From contig NZ_BJZV01000011.1 of the NCBI RefSeq assembly GCF_007992215.1, positions 115,164 to 179,163 of the forward strand: DNA of 64,000 bases, read 5' to 3'. Positions 34,089-42,364 of this stretch are shown here, in pieces. The notes beneath the pieces were generated by a model, which saw nothing but the letters and a program-made list of their open reading frames with translations, ran no database searches and had not been told where the DNA came from. Positions within the stretch are counted from its first letter, which is position 1. Every line of letters begins with the position of its first letter. Origin of the DNA: Methylobacterium gnaphalii. GTDB taxonomy: Bacteria; Pseudomonadota; Alphaproteobacteria; Rhizobiales; Beijerinckiaceae. The position numbers and the translations under genes are program-made.

Positions 34089-34114
34089 AACGTCAAGGTT
34101 CGAGCAGCGGTTCC
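34089..34114 (-). promoter_or_regulatory. sigma-EcfG-type promoter of the DUF1328 gene
   Basis: On the minus strand GGAAC (34114-34110), 17-base spacer, CGTT (34092-34089), 59 bases upstream of the ATG at 34030. Exact consensus match. Confidence 0.72.
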
Positions 34115-34273
34115 TCACGCATCACGGACTGCGAACGATTGTTGTTCACAATCGAAAGCGGCGTTTCACCGGCCAAACTCCAAAAGACGCATGGAGCGGT
34201 TTGCCTGCCTTGCATCGCGGCTCCTGCCCATCGTGCGATCATCCGCCCCATCCTGCAAATCTCGGCAGCGGCC

Positions 34274-34299
34274 GGAACCGACTGGCGGGAGACCGGGTT
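34274..34299 (+). promoter_or_regulatory. possible sigma-EcfG-type promoter upstream of a small basic ORF
   Basis: GGAAC (34274-34278), 17-base spacer, GGTT (34296-34299), 39 bases before the ATG at 34338. One mismatch at the first base of the -10. Confidence 0.45.
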
Positions 34300-34337
34300 C
34301 GTCACCATCTTGGGGAGGACACGTCGTGGGAGCCGTG

Positions 34338-34508
34338 ATGAACCGAACGAGATCAGCCTCCGCCGCCAAGCGTCCCTCAAGCATCGAGCGCTGGCTCGGC
34401 GCCGCAGCCGAAGGGCTGGGCCGTCTGCTGGAGGCGCTCGGTCCGCAGCCGCAGCTCAAGCCTGTACCCGTGAGGGTCCGCCCGGGCCGCGGGCCGAGCA
34501 GACGCTGA
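34338..34508 (+). CDS. small basic hypothetical protein, 56 residues
   Basis: ATG at 34338 preceded by GGGAG at a good distance; ends at 34508. The chain is basic and Arg/Ala/Pro-rich: MNRTRSASAAKRPSSIERW, a short amphipathic helix LGAAAEGLGRLLEALG, and a tail PVRVRPGRGPSRR. No family recognised. The reason to take it as a gene is the combination of ribosome-binding site, GC-rich third codon positions and the EcfG-like promoter just upstream. Possible alternative: a chance frame in a long intergenic region. Confidence 0.45.
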   Translation: MNRTRSASAAKRPSSIERWLGAAAEGLGRLLEALGPQPQLKPVPVRVRPGRGPSRR

Positions 34509-34833
34509 GCAGTCACCGCAAGATTCTGTCACCCGTGGACGCCGTTGGGAAACCAGCGGCGTTTTCGTTTCTGGACCTCGCACATGAGCCGTGGTGGCTT
34601 CCGGATCGGCAACAATACATCCGATGAATGTCGTGCAGACACGGCACCTGCGCAGTCTTCCGTGAGATTTGTCGGCGTGAAAGGCCGAGTTGTTCACGGC
34701 ATCCGTTCTCTGCCGCGATTGTCGCTGCCGCGTTCGCTCGCCTAGTTCCTTGAACGCGCCTGCAATCCTCGCCGCACGGCGTGGCAGCAGCGGTCTGCTC
34801 AACGATCCAAGGCCGTGCCGGCGCGGGAGTCCT
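34509..34833. other. 325-bp intergenic stretch
   Basis: No convincing gene, hairpin or promoter seen. Base composition is more balanced than in neighbouring genes. It precedes the DUF2865 gene and presumably holds its promoter. Confidence 0.5.
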
Positions 34834-35901
34834 ATGCAAATGGAATTCGGCAAGCGTCGACAGGCGGCCATTCGAGCGGCGACTGAAGCGAAGCGCACGG
34901 GACGCCGGCGCTTGGCTGGGATGGCCCTTGCCGGACTTGTTCTGGGCTTCGGCAGCGTCACGACGGGAGCCGGTCTCGTGCAGGCCTCGGAGCGAGGTGG
35001 CGTGTTCGATTTCTTCGGCCAGTTCTTCGGCGCGCCGCAGCGCGCGATCGTCACCTACCCGGCAGCCGTGGCCCGCCCGGTGCCCCGCCGTTATTCGTCG
35101 CTGCCGGATGCCCGCCGCGTCACGGAGACCCGGCAGCGGTACTACACACCGCGCCCTGTCACCCTGTCGGCCGTGGACGGGCGGCCGAAGCGCTCGCATC
35201 GCCCCCGCAACAGGAAGACCAGTCTGGCCGGCCCGGTCTCCGCGTCGGGGCCGCTGAGCGTCTGCGTGCGCACCTGCGACGGCTACATGTTCCCGCTCGG
35301 CGCCCGTCATTCCCAGCAGGATGTGACTGTGCATCAGGCCGCCTGCGCGGCCGCCTGCCCGGATGCGCAGACCGCGCTCTACACGTTGCCATGGGGCAAA
35401 ACCGAGCTCGACCAGATCGTCAGCCTCAAGGGGCAGCCTTATCTCGCGGACGCCTGGGCCAACGTCTACAAGAAGAAGCGCGTCGAGAGCTGCAACTGCC
35501 GGACTCCCGGCAGCACCGCAGCGCCGCTCTCGATCGAGCACGACCCAACCCTGCAGGCCGGCGACGTCGTTGCTACCAGGACAAGCGCTGCGGTGGTGAC
35601 GCGCCTGTCGAAGGGCGATGTCGAGGTCGAGGATTATCGCAGCACGCGCCGGCTGAGCCCCGCCAGGCGGCGCTTCGTCGAACTGCGCGTCGGCGCCCTA
35701 CAGCGTGATGCCGCCCAGAGGGCGTTCAGGCAGTCGATGCGTACCGTAACCGCCGCGAACGACCGCATCCGCGTCGCGGATGCTGCCGCCACCGGCATCC
35801 GCGTTGGATCGGCCGAGAGGGACGGAATGGGCGAGCCGGCCCTCAAGACGCCGGGCTTCACGCCCGTGCGGGTGCTGGTTCCGTCCCCTTTCGTGTACTG
35901 A
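34834..35901 (+). CDS. DUF2865 domain exported protein
   Basis: 355 residues from ATG 34834 (MQMEFGKRRQAA), with GGGAG four bases upstream. A long basic leader is followed by a hydrophobic segment (LAGMALAGLVLGFGSVTTGAGLVQAS, about 30-52), so it is exported or anchored. The DUF2865 core covers about residues 145-255: LSVCVRTCDGYMFPLGARHS, HQAACAAACPDAQTALYTLPWGKTELDQIVSLKGQPYLADAWANVYK and SCNCRTPG. The six conserved cysteines would form disulfides in the periplasm. The C-terminal 100 residues are not conserved-looking. Function unknown; the family is restricted mainly to Rhizobiales. Confidence 0.88.
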   Translation: MQMEFGKRRQAAIRAATEAKRTGRRRLAGMALAGLVLGFGSVTTGAGLVQASERGGVFDFFGQFFGAPQRAIVTYPAAVARPVPRRYSSLPDARRVTETRQRYYTPRPVTLSAVDGRPKRSHRPRNRKTSLAGPVSASGPLSVCVRTCDGYMFPLGARHSQQDVTVHQAACAAACPDAQTALYTLPWGKTELDQIVSLKGQPYLADAWANVYKKKRVESCNCRTPGSTAAPLSIEHDPTLQAGDVVATRTSAAVVTRLSKGDVEVEDYRSTRRLSPARRRFVELRVGALQRDAAQRAFRQSMRTVTAANDRIRVADAAATGIRVGSAERDGMGEPALKTPGFTPVRVLVPSPFVY

Positions 35902-35988
35902 GCGCGCGGCGCGAGGCCTGAGCCGATTTGTGGTTCGCCCCAGTCTGTCGTAGGCGGCCGGCAACCCACCTCAACCTTCGCGGCAGAC

Positions 35989-36924
35989 ATGGCGACGACC
36001 GACACATCCGGCGCTGCTGCGCCGGAACCGGCTTTTGATCCGGCCCTTCCGGCCAGCGGCGCGCTTCAGCAGCTGACGCCCCTGGTGCGGCGCCGGATCT
36101 GCCCCAATGGTGGTCCATTCACTGCAAGCGGCACCTGCAGCTACATCGTCGGGCGAGGGGAGGTCGCAATCATCGATCCTGGGCCGGACGATGCCGATCA
36201 TATCGCGGCGCTGGTAGCGGCAACGGAAGGCGAGAGGGTCTCGGCCATCGTCGTCACGCATACCCATCGCGACCATTCGCCGGGCGCGCGCCGTCTGAAG
36301 ACGCTGACCGGCGCCTCGATCGTCGGCTGCGGCGCGCACCGCGCCGCCCGCGAGCTGGCCGAGGGTGAGTTCCCCCATCTCGACGCCAGTGCCGATCGCG
36401 AGCACCGGCCGGACCGGGAACTCGGGGAAGGGGACACCGTCACGGGCGATGGCTGGACGCTGACGGCTCTGGCTACGCCAGGCCACACCATGAACCACCT
36501 CGCGTTTGCATTCGCAGAGGAGGACGCGTTGTTCTCCGGCGACCACGTCATGGCATGGTCAACGACGGTGGTGGCGCCGCCCGATGGGTCGATGCGGGCC
36601 TATATGAGTTCCCTGGAAAAGCTGCGCGACCGGCCGGAGACGATCTACTGGCCGGGCCATGGTGGACCAGTACGCGACCCGCGCCGCTTCGTGCGCGGGC
36701 TCGCCGGCCACCGGCGCCAGCGTGAGGCGGCGATCCGCGCCCGCATCGCGGCGGGCGACCGCGACATCGGCGCCATCGTGCTGGCCGTCTACCAGGGGCT
36801 CGCCCCGGCCCTGCGCGGCGCGGCGGCGCTCTCCGTCTTCGCGCATCTCGAGGACATGGTCGCGCGCGGCCTCGTGCGCAGTGATGGGCCGCCCCGCCTC
36901 GACGGCGTGTTCGAACCAGCCTGA
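35989..36924 (+). CDS. MBL-fold metallo-hydrolase (LACTB2-like)
   Basis: A 311-residue metallo-beta-lactamase-fold hydrolase. The binuclear zinc motif is VVTHTHRDHSPGARRL, with further ligands in ATPGHTMNHLAF, LFSGDHVM and the late YWPGHGGPV. The N-terminal NGGPFTASGTCSYIVGRGEVAIIDPGPDD and the C-terminal winged-helix-like segment (HRRQREAAIRARIAAGDRDIGAIVLAVYQGL) match the LACTB2/'beta-lactamase-like 2' group, some of which are endoribonucleases or act on small esters. Substrate unknown. It precedes map by 24 bp on the same strand. Confidence 0.9.
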   Translation: MATTDTSGAAAPEPAFDPALPASGALQQLTPLVRRRICPNGGPFTASGTCSYIVGRGEVAIIDPGPDDADHIAALVAATEGERVSAIVVTHTHRDHSPGARRLKTLTGASIVGCGAHRAARELAEGEFPHLDASADREHRPDRELGEGDTVTGDGWTLTALATPGHTMNHLAFAFAEEDALFSGDHVMAWSTTVVAPPDGSMRAYMSSLEKLRDRPETIYWPGHGGPVRDPRRFVRGLAGHRRQREAAIRARIAAGDRDIGAIVLAVYQGLAPALRGAAALSVFAHLEDMVARGLVRSDGPPRLDGVFEPA

Positions 36925-36948
36925 GACTCTCTTCCAAAGGAAAACTGC

Positions 36949-37701
36949 ATGACGGTGTCGAGCGACGACGAGCTGACGGCGCTGAAACAGATCGGTCAGA
37001 TCGTTGCCGACACGCTGGCAGCAATGGGCAAGGCCATCGAGCCGGGCATGACCACGCGCGAGCTCGACGAGATCGGGCGACGTATCATGGAGGCGGCAGG
37101 CGCGCGTCCGGCGCCGGAGCTGGTCTACGGCTTTCCCGGCGCGACCTGCATCAGCGTCGGCGAGGAAGTCGCGCACGGCATTCCGGGGGAACGCCGGATC
37201 GCGCCGGGGGATCTCGTCAACATCGACGTGTCGGCGGAGAAGGACGGCTACTTCTCCGACACGGGCGCCTCCTTTGCCGTGCCGCCGGTAACACGCAAGA
37301 TCGAGCGGCTCTGCAAGGACGGGCGCCGGGCGATGTGGACCGGCCTGCGCGAGGTCGGCGCGGGCAAGCCGCTGGCCGGCATTGGCCGGGCCGTGGGCGC
37401 TTTCGCGAAGAAGAACGGCTACACGCTGGTGCGCAACCTCGCGAGCCACGGCGTCGGCCTGTCGCTGCACGAGGAGCCTACCGAGATCGCGACCTGGCCC
37501 GACGCCTCCGAACGCCGGATCATGGAGGATGGGCTGGTCTTCACCGTGGAGCCGTTTCTGTCGCTCGGCGCCACCTTCGCCGAGGACGGCGACGATCCCT
37601 GGACTCTCTACAGCCAGCCGCGCGCCCCGACGGTCCAGTTCGAGCATACCGTCGTCGCCACGCGCAACGGGCCGCTGATCCTTACCATGCCCAGCCAATA
37701 G
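36949..37701 (+). CDS. map: type I methionine aminopeptidase
   Basis: A 250-residue cytoplasmic metalloprotease that removes the initiator methionine. The metal ligands are all present: D93 and D104 (NIDVSAEKDGYFSDTG), H167 (ASHGVGLSLHEEP), E201 (FTVEPFL) and E232 (QFEHTVV). H76 lies in EEVAHGIPG. There is no N-terminal zinc-finger extension, as usual for bacteria. Probably co-transcribed with the MBL hydrolase, and convergent with the DUF1499 gene. Confidence 0.96.
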   Translation: MTVSSDDELTALKQIGQIVADTLAAMGKAIEPGMTTRELDEIGRRIMEAAGARPAPELVYGFPGATCISVGEEVAHGIPGERRIAPGDLVNIDVSAEKDGYFSDTGASFAVPPVTRKIERLCKDGRRAMWTGLREVGAGKPLAGIGRAVGAFAKKNGYTLVRNLASHGVGLSLHEEPTEIATWPDASERRIMEDGLVFTVEPFLSLGATFAEDGDDPWTLYSQPRAPTVQFEHTVVATRNGPLILTMPSQ

Positions 37702-37717
37702 GGCAGGGCAACCACCG

Positions 37718-38497
37718 CTACTTGAGGGCGATGGCGAGGTTGGCGACCTCGTCGAGATAGCGTCGGATGCGGTCGGCATTGTCGCCAAGGTCGCGCGCGC
37801 CAAGGCGGCTCGCCGAGCGCACGTCGATGCGCGCCCCGTCGGCACGCGGCCGGACCCGCACGGTGATGTCGGCGGGCAGGTTGAGGACACGGCTGTGCGC
37901 AATCGCCTCGATCCGGCCGTTGCCGACGCGGCCGCCCGGCCGGATCGCCTCGACGATCTGCCATTTGCGGTTCACCGCGGCCTTGCGTGCCAGCTCGAAG
38001 GCCTCGTCAGGTTCAACATCGAGGGTCAGCGGCGCAATCTGCGTGTAGGCCGCACGCTGGGCCTCGCGCGCCTGTGGACCGGGATCGGGCGGATAGCGCC
38101 CGTCTCGCGCCGCGAAAGCTGCCCGCGAGCGGGAGAAGGCCGGAGGCTGGTCGAGGTCGGTTGAGACATCGGTGATCGCCGGCAGGCGCAAGCCCCGCAG
38201 CGCCGCATATGCGGGGTAGGCCAGCACCAGCGCGGCGATGAACACACCGAGGATGGCGGCGCCGACGCCGCGCGCGCCCTCGCGCCAGCCGCGCACGAAC
38301 GCGAACCCGGCGAACACCAGGGCGAGCCCCGCGAGCACGACGCCGCTTCCGAGAACGGCAAGAGCCGGCCCCGGCTCGGCCCGCTGGCTGCGCACCATCA
38401 CGACGGCAAAGATACTCACCAGGGCGGCGAAGAGGGCGATGCTCCTGGCATAGCCGCCGGCGCGCGTGACGGGATCCTGGATCGGCTGTCGGCGCAT
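37718..38497 (-). CDS. DUF1499 domain membrane protein
   Basis: 259 residues. Three hydrophobic segments in the first 100 residues (SIALFAALVSIFAVVMV, ALAVLGSGVVLAGLALVFAGFAFV, GVGAAILGVFIAALVLAYPAYAAL) are followed by a soluble DUF1499 domain: ITDVSTDLDQPPAF, YTQIAPLTLDVEPDEAFELARKAA, and the C-terminal SRVLNLPADITVRVRPRADGARIDVRSASRLGARDLGDNADRIRRYLDEV, which is highly typical. Function unknown; envelope location likely. ATG at 38497. Confidence 0.88.
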   Translation of the reverse strand: MRRQPIQDPVTRAGGYARSIALFAALVSIFAVVMVRSQRAEPGPALAVLGSGVVLAGLALVFAGFAFVRGWREGARGVGAAILGVFIAALVLAYPAYAALRGLRLPAITDVSTDLDQPPAFSRSRAAFAARDGRYPPDPGPQAREAQRAAYTQIAPLTLDVEPDEAFELARKAAVNRKWQIVEAIRPGGRVGNGRIEAIAHSRVLNLPADITVRVRPRADGARIDVRSASRLGARDLGDNADRIRRYLDEVANLAIALK

Positions 38498-38619
38498 GGG
38501 GACGAAGGCGGTTCCGGATCCGAAAATTCAGGCGCAGGCTACAGGGCAGTGCATGGCCGCGCCAGTGAGGGCGGTCGCGGCTGCCGCGTCCGGGCGGGCT
38601 CTGCTACAAGCCGAGCACC

Positions 38620-39102
38620 ATGTCGAGCCAGCCCGCCCCCACCGACCGATCCGAGGACGTTCCCGCTTCCGATCCGATGCGGGTGTGGTTTCGTTTCATC
38701 CGCCTCCACCGCCGGGTGACGGCAGCGGTCGGGCTCGAGTTACGGGCGCTCGGCCTGTCGATCCCACAATTCGACGTGCTGTCGACGCTGACCGAGCAGG
38801 AGGGCCTCACCCAGCAGGACCTCGCCGGCCGGCTCTATGTCACGAAGGGAAACGTCTCGGGACTGATCGACCGCCTGGTCGAGGCCGGCCTCGTGGAACG
38901 GCGCGCAATCCCCGGCGATCGGCGCTCGCACGCATTGCATCTCACGAGCGAGGGATCGAGATTGGCGCGGAAGGCGCTCGCGGTGCAGACCGACTATGTC
39001 AGCCGTACGCTTGGCCGCCTCGGCAGCGACAATGTCGCCGAACTCGAACGGCTGGTGTTGCTCTGGCGAGATACCGCGCGAAGCGACACCTCTGCGGGCT
39101 GA
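38620..39102 (+). CDS. MarR family transcriptional regulator
   Basis: A 160-residue winged-helix regulator. The DNA-binding region is ELRALGLSIPQFDVLSTLTEQEGLTQQDLAGRLYVTKGNVSGLIDRLVEAGLVERRAIPGDRRSHALHLT, with the wing 'D-R-R-S'. Dimerisation helices flank it. Ligand and targets unknown; MarR proteins usually repress an adjacent gene. The neighbours are the divergent DUF1499 gene (122 bp apart) and the KGG stress gene downstream on the other strand. Confidence 0.93.
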   Translation: MSSQPAPTDRSEDVPASDPMRVWFRFIRLHRRVTAAVGLELRALGLSIPQFDVLSTLTEQEGLTQQDLAGRLYVTKGNVSGLIDRLVEAGLVERRAIPGDRRSHALHLTSEGSRLARKALAVQTDYVSRTLGRLGSDNVAELERLVLLWRDTARSDTSAG

Positions 39103-39190
39103 CCGGCTGGTTCAATCAAGAAGAAAGTCGTCCGCGAACCGGAGGCCGGCGAGCGTTATGCCGGCCCCAGGCTCACGGACCAGGACAACG

Positions 39191-39376
39191 TCATTCGCCG
39201 GCGCGGCCGGTCGATTGACCACCCTTGCGGCCGGCGGTCGAGGCCAGTTCGCGATCCTGCGAGAACGAGCGCTTGTCGGCGGGAACCGAGCGACCGCCCT
39301 TGCTAGCGATCTCGCGCTGCCGTTCGATGTTCATAGACGCGAAGCCTCGCTTCGAGGTCGAATTACCGGATGCCAT
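39191..39376 (-). CDS. KGG-motif general stress protein (GsiB/YciG-like)
   Basis: A 61-residue hydrophilic protein with the stress-induced KGG motif twice: RGFASMNIERQREIASKGGRSVP and DRELASTAGRKGGQS. No hydrophobic core, so probably intrinsically disordered, as in dehydration- or general-stress proteins of the GsiB/YciG type. ATG 39376 is preceded by GAGGAGG. An EcfG-like promoter is at 39411-39435 on the same strand. Known KGG genes in alphaproteobacteria are frequently in the general stress regulon, which fits a locus also carrying phyR and nepR. Confidence 0.85.
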   Translation of the reverse strand: MASGNSTSKRGFASMNIERQREIASKGGRSVPADKRSFSQDRELASTAGRKGGQSTGRAGE

Positions 39377-39724
39377 CAGCGCCTCCTCGGCCTAGTTTTC
39401 ACAACCGGACAACCGGCAGCCAAATCGTTGGTTCCTTGGCTGTATCGGCGTCCGCGGGCGGGAACACAGTACCGGCCCGGTACGCGGCCAGTCGTCAAGC
39501 TTGTGAAATAGGATGTCGAGCGTGGCCGGAAATGTCTCATCCACAAAAAATCACGAGATGGTGAAGTCGATGACCGGCCGTCGGACAAATGTAGGCAGGC
39601 TAGTTACACCGCTGCGCAGGGGGGCGCTTTTGACAGCCCCTCCGTCAGCGGCTACGCGCCGCACAGTCAGCACGGCCCTCACTTCATCGCGCGCTGCTGG
39701 CGGCAGGGACCGTCCAAGTAGGCC
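39377..39724. other. 348-bp intergenic stretch
   Basis: Contains the EcfG-like promoter of the KGG gene (39411-39435). Nothing else convincing seen; the remainder presumably carries the promoter of the cNMP-binding gene at 39725. Confidence 0.5.
39411..39435 (-). promoter_or_regulatory. sigma-EcfG-like promoter of the KGG stress gene
   Basis: On the minus strand GGAAC (39435-39431), 16-base spacer, GGTT (39414-39411), 35 bases upstream of the ATG at 39376. One mismatch at the first -10 position. Confidence 0.55.
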
Positions 39725-40177
39725 ATGACGCTCGATACCGAGGTCTCTTCGCTCAAGCAGGTGCCGCTGTTTCGCGAGGTAGAGCCGTCGCGGCTCAAGC
39801 TCCTCGCCTTTACCAGCGAGCGCGTGCATTTCGAGAGCGGGCAACACTTCTTCTCGCAGGGCGACGAGGCCGACGCTGCCTATCTGATCCTGGAGGGCGA
39901 GGCGGCTGTCTCTCTCGACAGCCCACAGGGCGTGGTGCAGCTCGCCCTGCTCGGAGCCGACGCCCTGGTCGGCGAGATGGGCATCCTGGCAGATCAGCCC
40001 CGTTCGGCCACGGTTACCGCGCAGACAGCCGTGACGGCCCTGAGAATCGACCGCGGAGTCTTCTTGGAACTGCTGGCGCAGTTTCCGCAGATCAGCATCG
40101 CGGTGATGCGGGAGCTGGCCCTGCGTCTTGAACAAACCAACCGGCAGCTCGCCCAGCACCGCGGCAGCGACCGTTAG
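39725..40177 (+). CDS. cyclic-nucleotide-binding (Crp/Fnr-like) domain protein without HTH
   Basis: 150 residues forming one cNMP-binding beta-roll: LFREVEPSRLKLLAFTSERVHFESGQHFFSQGDEADAAYLILEGEA, ALLGADALVGEMGILADQPRSATVTA (the phosphate-binding cassette has G-E-M with P-R-S-A), then a C-terminal helix (VFLELLAQFPQISIAVMRELALRLEQTN). The chain stops where the DNA-binding domain of CRP would begin, so it may regulate a partner and not DNA. Ligand unconfirmed. Stand-alone gene upstream of the convergent VOC gene. Confidence 0.88.
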   Translation: MTLDTEVSSLKQVPLFREVEPSRLKLLAFTSERVHFESGQHFFSQGDEADAAYLILEGEAAVSLDSPQGVVQLALLGADALVGEMGILADQPRSATVTAQTAVTALRIDRGVFLELLAQFPQISIAVMRELALRLEQTNRQLAQHRGSDR

Positions 40178-40240
40178 GCGATGCCCCGACGCACTTCCGG
40201 TCGAGGAGCCGGCGACGACGTCCAAGGGACGCACCCTCGC

Positions 40241-40684
40241 TCATGCGGTCTCGTATGTGATGAACTCCATCAGCGAGCCATCCGGATCGCGGAAATAGAC
40301 GCTGGTTCCGGTCCCGGCGGCGCCGTTGCGCGCGACGGGTCCGAGCTCCACCGGCACGCCGTGACGGGCGAGATGCTCCATGGCCTCCTCGATGGTGCCG
40401 GACCAGCGGAAGCAGAGGTCGCTGTTGCCGGGCTGGACCGGCTTGGCCGCGAGGGGGTCACCGATCTGGCCTGGGCCATGCACATTGAGCTGGATGCCAC
40501 CGAAGCGGAAGCACACCCCTTGGCGAAACGGCACCACCTCGGCGCCCACCACATCGCGATAGAAGGCCGTCGATCGGTCCCAGTCGGACACGTGGATCAC
40601 GCAATGGTCGAGATGGATCGCCGGAGCGAGATCCGCAGGCGCCGCGACGCCGGCTTCGTCGGCGAGAATCTGTGTGTCGGCCAT
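40241..40684 (-). CDS. VOC (glyoxalase/bleomycin-resistance) superfamily protein
   Basis: 147 residues from ATG 40684 (MADTQILADEAG); a second ATG nine bases upstream is too close to GGGAG to be preferred. The upstream open frame (to 41572) covers the L,D-transpeptidase gene and is a shadow. Motifs: HLDHCVIHVSDWDRSTAFYRDVVGAEVV, RQGVCFRFGGIQLNVHG, DLCFRWSGTIEEAMEHLARHGVPVELGPV, and TGTSVYFRDPDGSLMEFITYE with the C-terminal metal-binding Glu. Possible metal ligands are the N-terminal His and this Glu. Substrate unknown. Confidence 0.85.
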   Translation of the reverse strand: MADTQILADEAGVAAPADLAPAIHLDHCVIHVSDWDRSTAFYRDVVGAEVVPFRQGVCFRFGGIQLNVHGPGQIGDPLAAKPVQPGNSDLCFRWSGTIEEAMEHLARHGVPVELGPVARNGAAGTGTSVYFRDPDGSLMEFITYETA

Positions 40685-40870
40685 GCCTGTCATGCTCCCG
40701 CGTACCGGATTGCGCCGGTCGGTCTGCCCTCTGCAACAAGTGAAATAGGGCAGAAGCCGCCGCAATTGCGTGACTGCTTCCGCGGATCCTGAGGCCGCAA
40801 AGACACAACCTCCCGGATCCAGGCCGGGTATCGAAAGGCACCACAACCGACAAAGGCCCGGAACCCATCG

Positions 40871-41512
40871 ATGCGTGCCAGCCGGATCCTGCTCACCCTC
40901 GTTGCCATCGCGCCGCTGGCTGCCTGCCAGTCCCGCATGCAGAGCGCAGGCCTCGACGACGAATCGGCCTGGTACACCGGCACGATGCCGGACAAGCCCT
41001 ACGACGTGCCCCTCGTCGACACGTCGCGGCTCGACCCCAGGTTCCGCCGCCAGACCGTGCGCTACACCGGCGCGGAAAAGCCCGGCACCATCGTCGTCGA
41101 CATCGACAAGCGCCAGCTTCAGCTCGTGCAGGAGGACGGCTCGGCGATCCAGTACGGCGTCGGTGTCGGCAAGCAGGGCTTCTCCTGGAAGGGCGAGGCC
41201 CGCGTCGGCCGCAAGGGCGTCTGGCCGGACTGGAGCCCGACCACGACCATGGTCTCGCTGAATCCCGACCTGCCGCGCACCCTGAAGGGCGGCATCGATA
41301 ACCCGCTCGGCGCCCGCGCGCTCTACCTCTATCAGGGCAACCGCGACATCCTGTTCCGCATCCACGGCACCAACGAGCCCTGGAGCATCGGCGAGCAGAT
41401 GTCGTCCGGCTGCGTGCGCATGCTGAACGAGGACATCGTCGACCTCTACCAGCGCGTGCCGGTCGGGACGACGGTGCTGATCAAGCGCAGCGGCAGATAC
41501 CGCGGCGCATAG
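40871..41512 (+). CDS. L,D-transpeptidase (ErfK/YbiS/YcfS/YnhG family) lipoprotein
   Basis: 213 residues. Lipoprotein signal with cysteine at C19 (APLAACQS), so it is anchored on the outer face of the inner membrane or the outer membrane. The YkuD domain has IVVDIDKRQLQLVQEDGSAIQYGVGVGKQGFSWKGEARV, and the catalytic motif IHGTNEPWSIGEQMSSGCVRML (H165, C181, R183). Such enzymes make 3-3 crosslinks in peptidoglycan or attach lipoprotein. ATG at 40871; no obvious operon partner. Confidence 0.95.
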   Translation: MRASRILLTLVAIAPLAACQSRMQSAGLDDESAWYTGTMPDKPYDVPLVDTSRLDPRFRRQTVRYTGAEKPGTIVVDIDKRQLQLVQEDGSAIQYGVGVGKQGFSWKGEARVGRKGVWPDWSPTTTMVSLNPDLPRTLKGGIDNPLGARALYLYQGNRDILFRIHGTNEPWSIGEQMSSGCVRMLNEDIVDLYQRVPVGTTVLIKRSGRYRGA

Positions 41513-42364
41513 GGCCCATAAGGCCCATTCCCCCGGGCTGCCGCCGCTCGGATCTGATCCGCATTCAGCCATACTCGAGGTGAGGCGGGATCACTGTTGG
41601 ACACCCAGGTGCCTGCCCCTTCTCTCGCTGTGGGGGAGCGGCCGCGCAGTGGGCGAAGGAGGCAGCGTCACGCTGGGGGCCTGCTCGATCGTGCCCCGTG
41701 CGGCCGCCTTCGCCTAGGGAGGGGAGGACAACAGCGCCGCCTCCCTTGACAAATTTCCTATTACATGATTGAAGTCCGGCACCAGCCTCCCGCTCGTCGG
41801 GCGAGCGCCGCGGGGTCGAGGGCGGTGTTCCAGGGAGGCTTGGGCGATGCCCGCGTCGGTGGTCTCACCCATCGCCGCCCCGGGCGGGAAGGGTCGACGC
41901 AAGGTCTGCCCGGGCTGTGGCGGGGTTCGGCGAGGAAATGCGCCGGGCTTTGGCCGACCCTGCCTGGGCGACACCGAGATGCTGTCGGCATCGTCCACTA
42001 CGGGGCGGTGCGCACGGAAGGAGGTAGCCACGCAACTTCCTCGGGATGGGGGCGTCCTGCCAGACAGGAGCCCGGCACCGGGGCGTGTTGAGCGACAGGT
42101 CGACATCACCGAAGACATCGCGACGCAAAACCGGTCCGGCCGCCCCTCACGACGGGCGCCAGGACCGCGGGACGCCGGGGACCCCCGCCTCTCGTGACCA
42201 CGCGTGTCGACATGGGTCCGCGGCGTCCCGCGTCTCCCCGATCCAGACCCACGGCGGAGCTCGTCCGCGCGGGGACAAAGACGCGTGCGCGGCTCGGCGG
42301 GGAACCAGCGAAGTTCCCGCGCGTCTTTTCAAGGCGGCCAAGCTTGGCCGCGCGGAGCCCTTCG
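41513..42364. other. 852-bp region without a convincing protein gene
   Basis: Open frames on both strands here (for example 41769-42197 on plus, 41714-42118 on minus) have compositions unlike the neighbouring proteins: very Arg/Pro/Gly/Ser-rich, no conserved-looking segments. The DNA is GC-rich and full of potential hairpins, such as CGCTCG/CGAGCG near 41791-41807 and GGCGATG/CATCGCC at 41843-41849 and 41870-41876. A TTGACA hexamer lies at 41746-41751, without an obvious matching -10. A structured RNA or a decayed gene is possible. The last 65 bases contain a near-EcfG promoter for the DUF3096 gene. Confidence 0.6.
42301..42325 (+). promoter_or_regulatory. near-consensus sigma-EcfG-type promoter of the DUF3096 gene
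   Basis: GGAAC (42301-42305), 16-base spacer, CGTC (42322-42325), 40 bases before the ATG at 42365. The last -10 base is C instead of T, so it is weaker than the others. Confidence 0.4.

Noticed and set aside
40685..41572. N-terminal extension of the VOC gene frame
   Set aside because: Overlaps the L,D-transpeptidase gene on the opposite strand; the VOC fold is complete from 40684.
41746..41774. TTGACA as a sigma-70 promoter for an RNA gene
   Set aside because: No acceptable -10 hexamer at 16-18 bases; kept only as a remark.
41714..42197. RNase P RNA, tmRNA or 6S RNA in the 850-bp gap
   Set aside because: The conserved RNase P core, a tmRNA tag frame and a TPsiC loop were not found on either strand by eye; a covariance search is needed.
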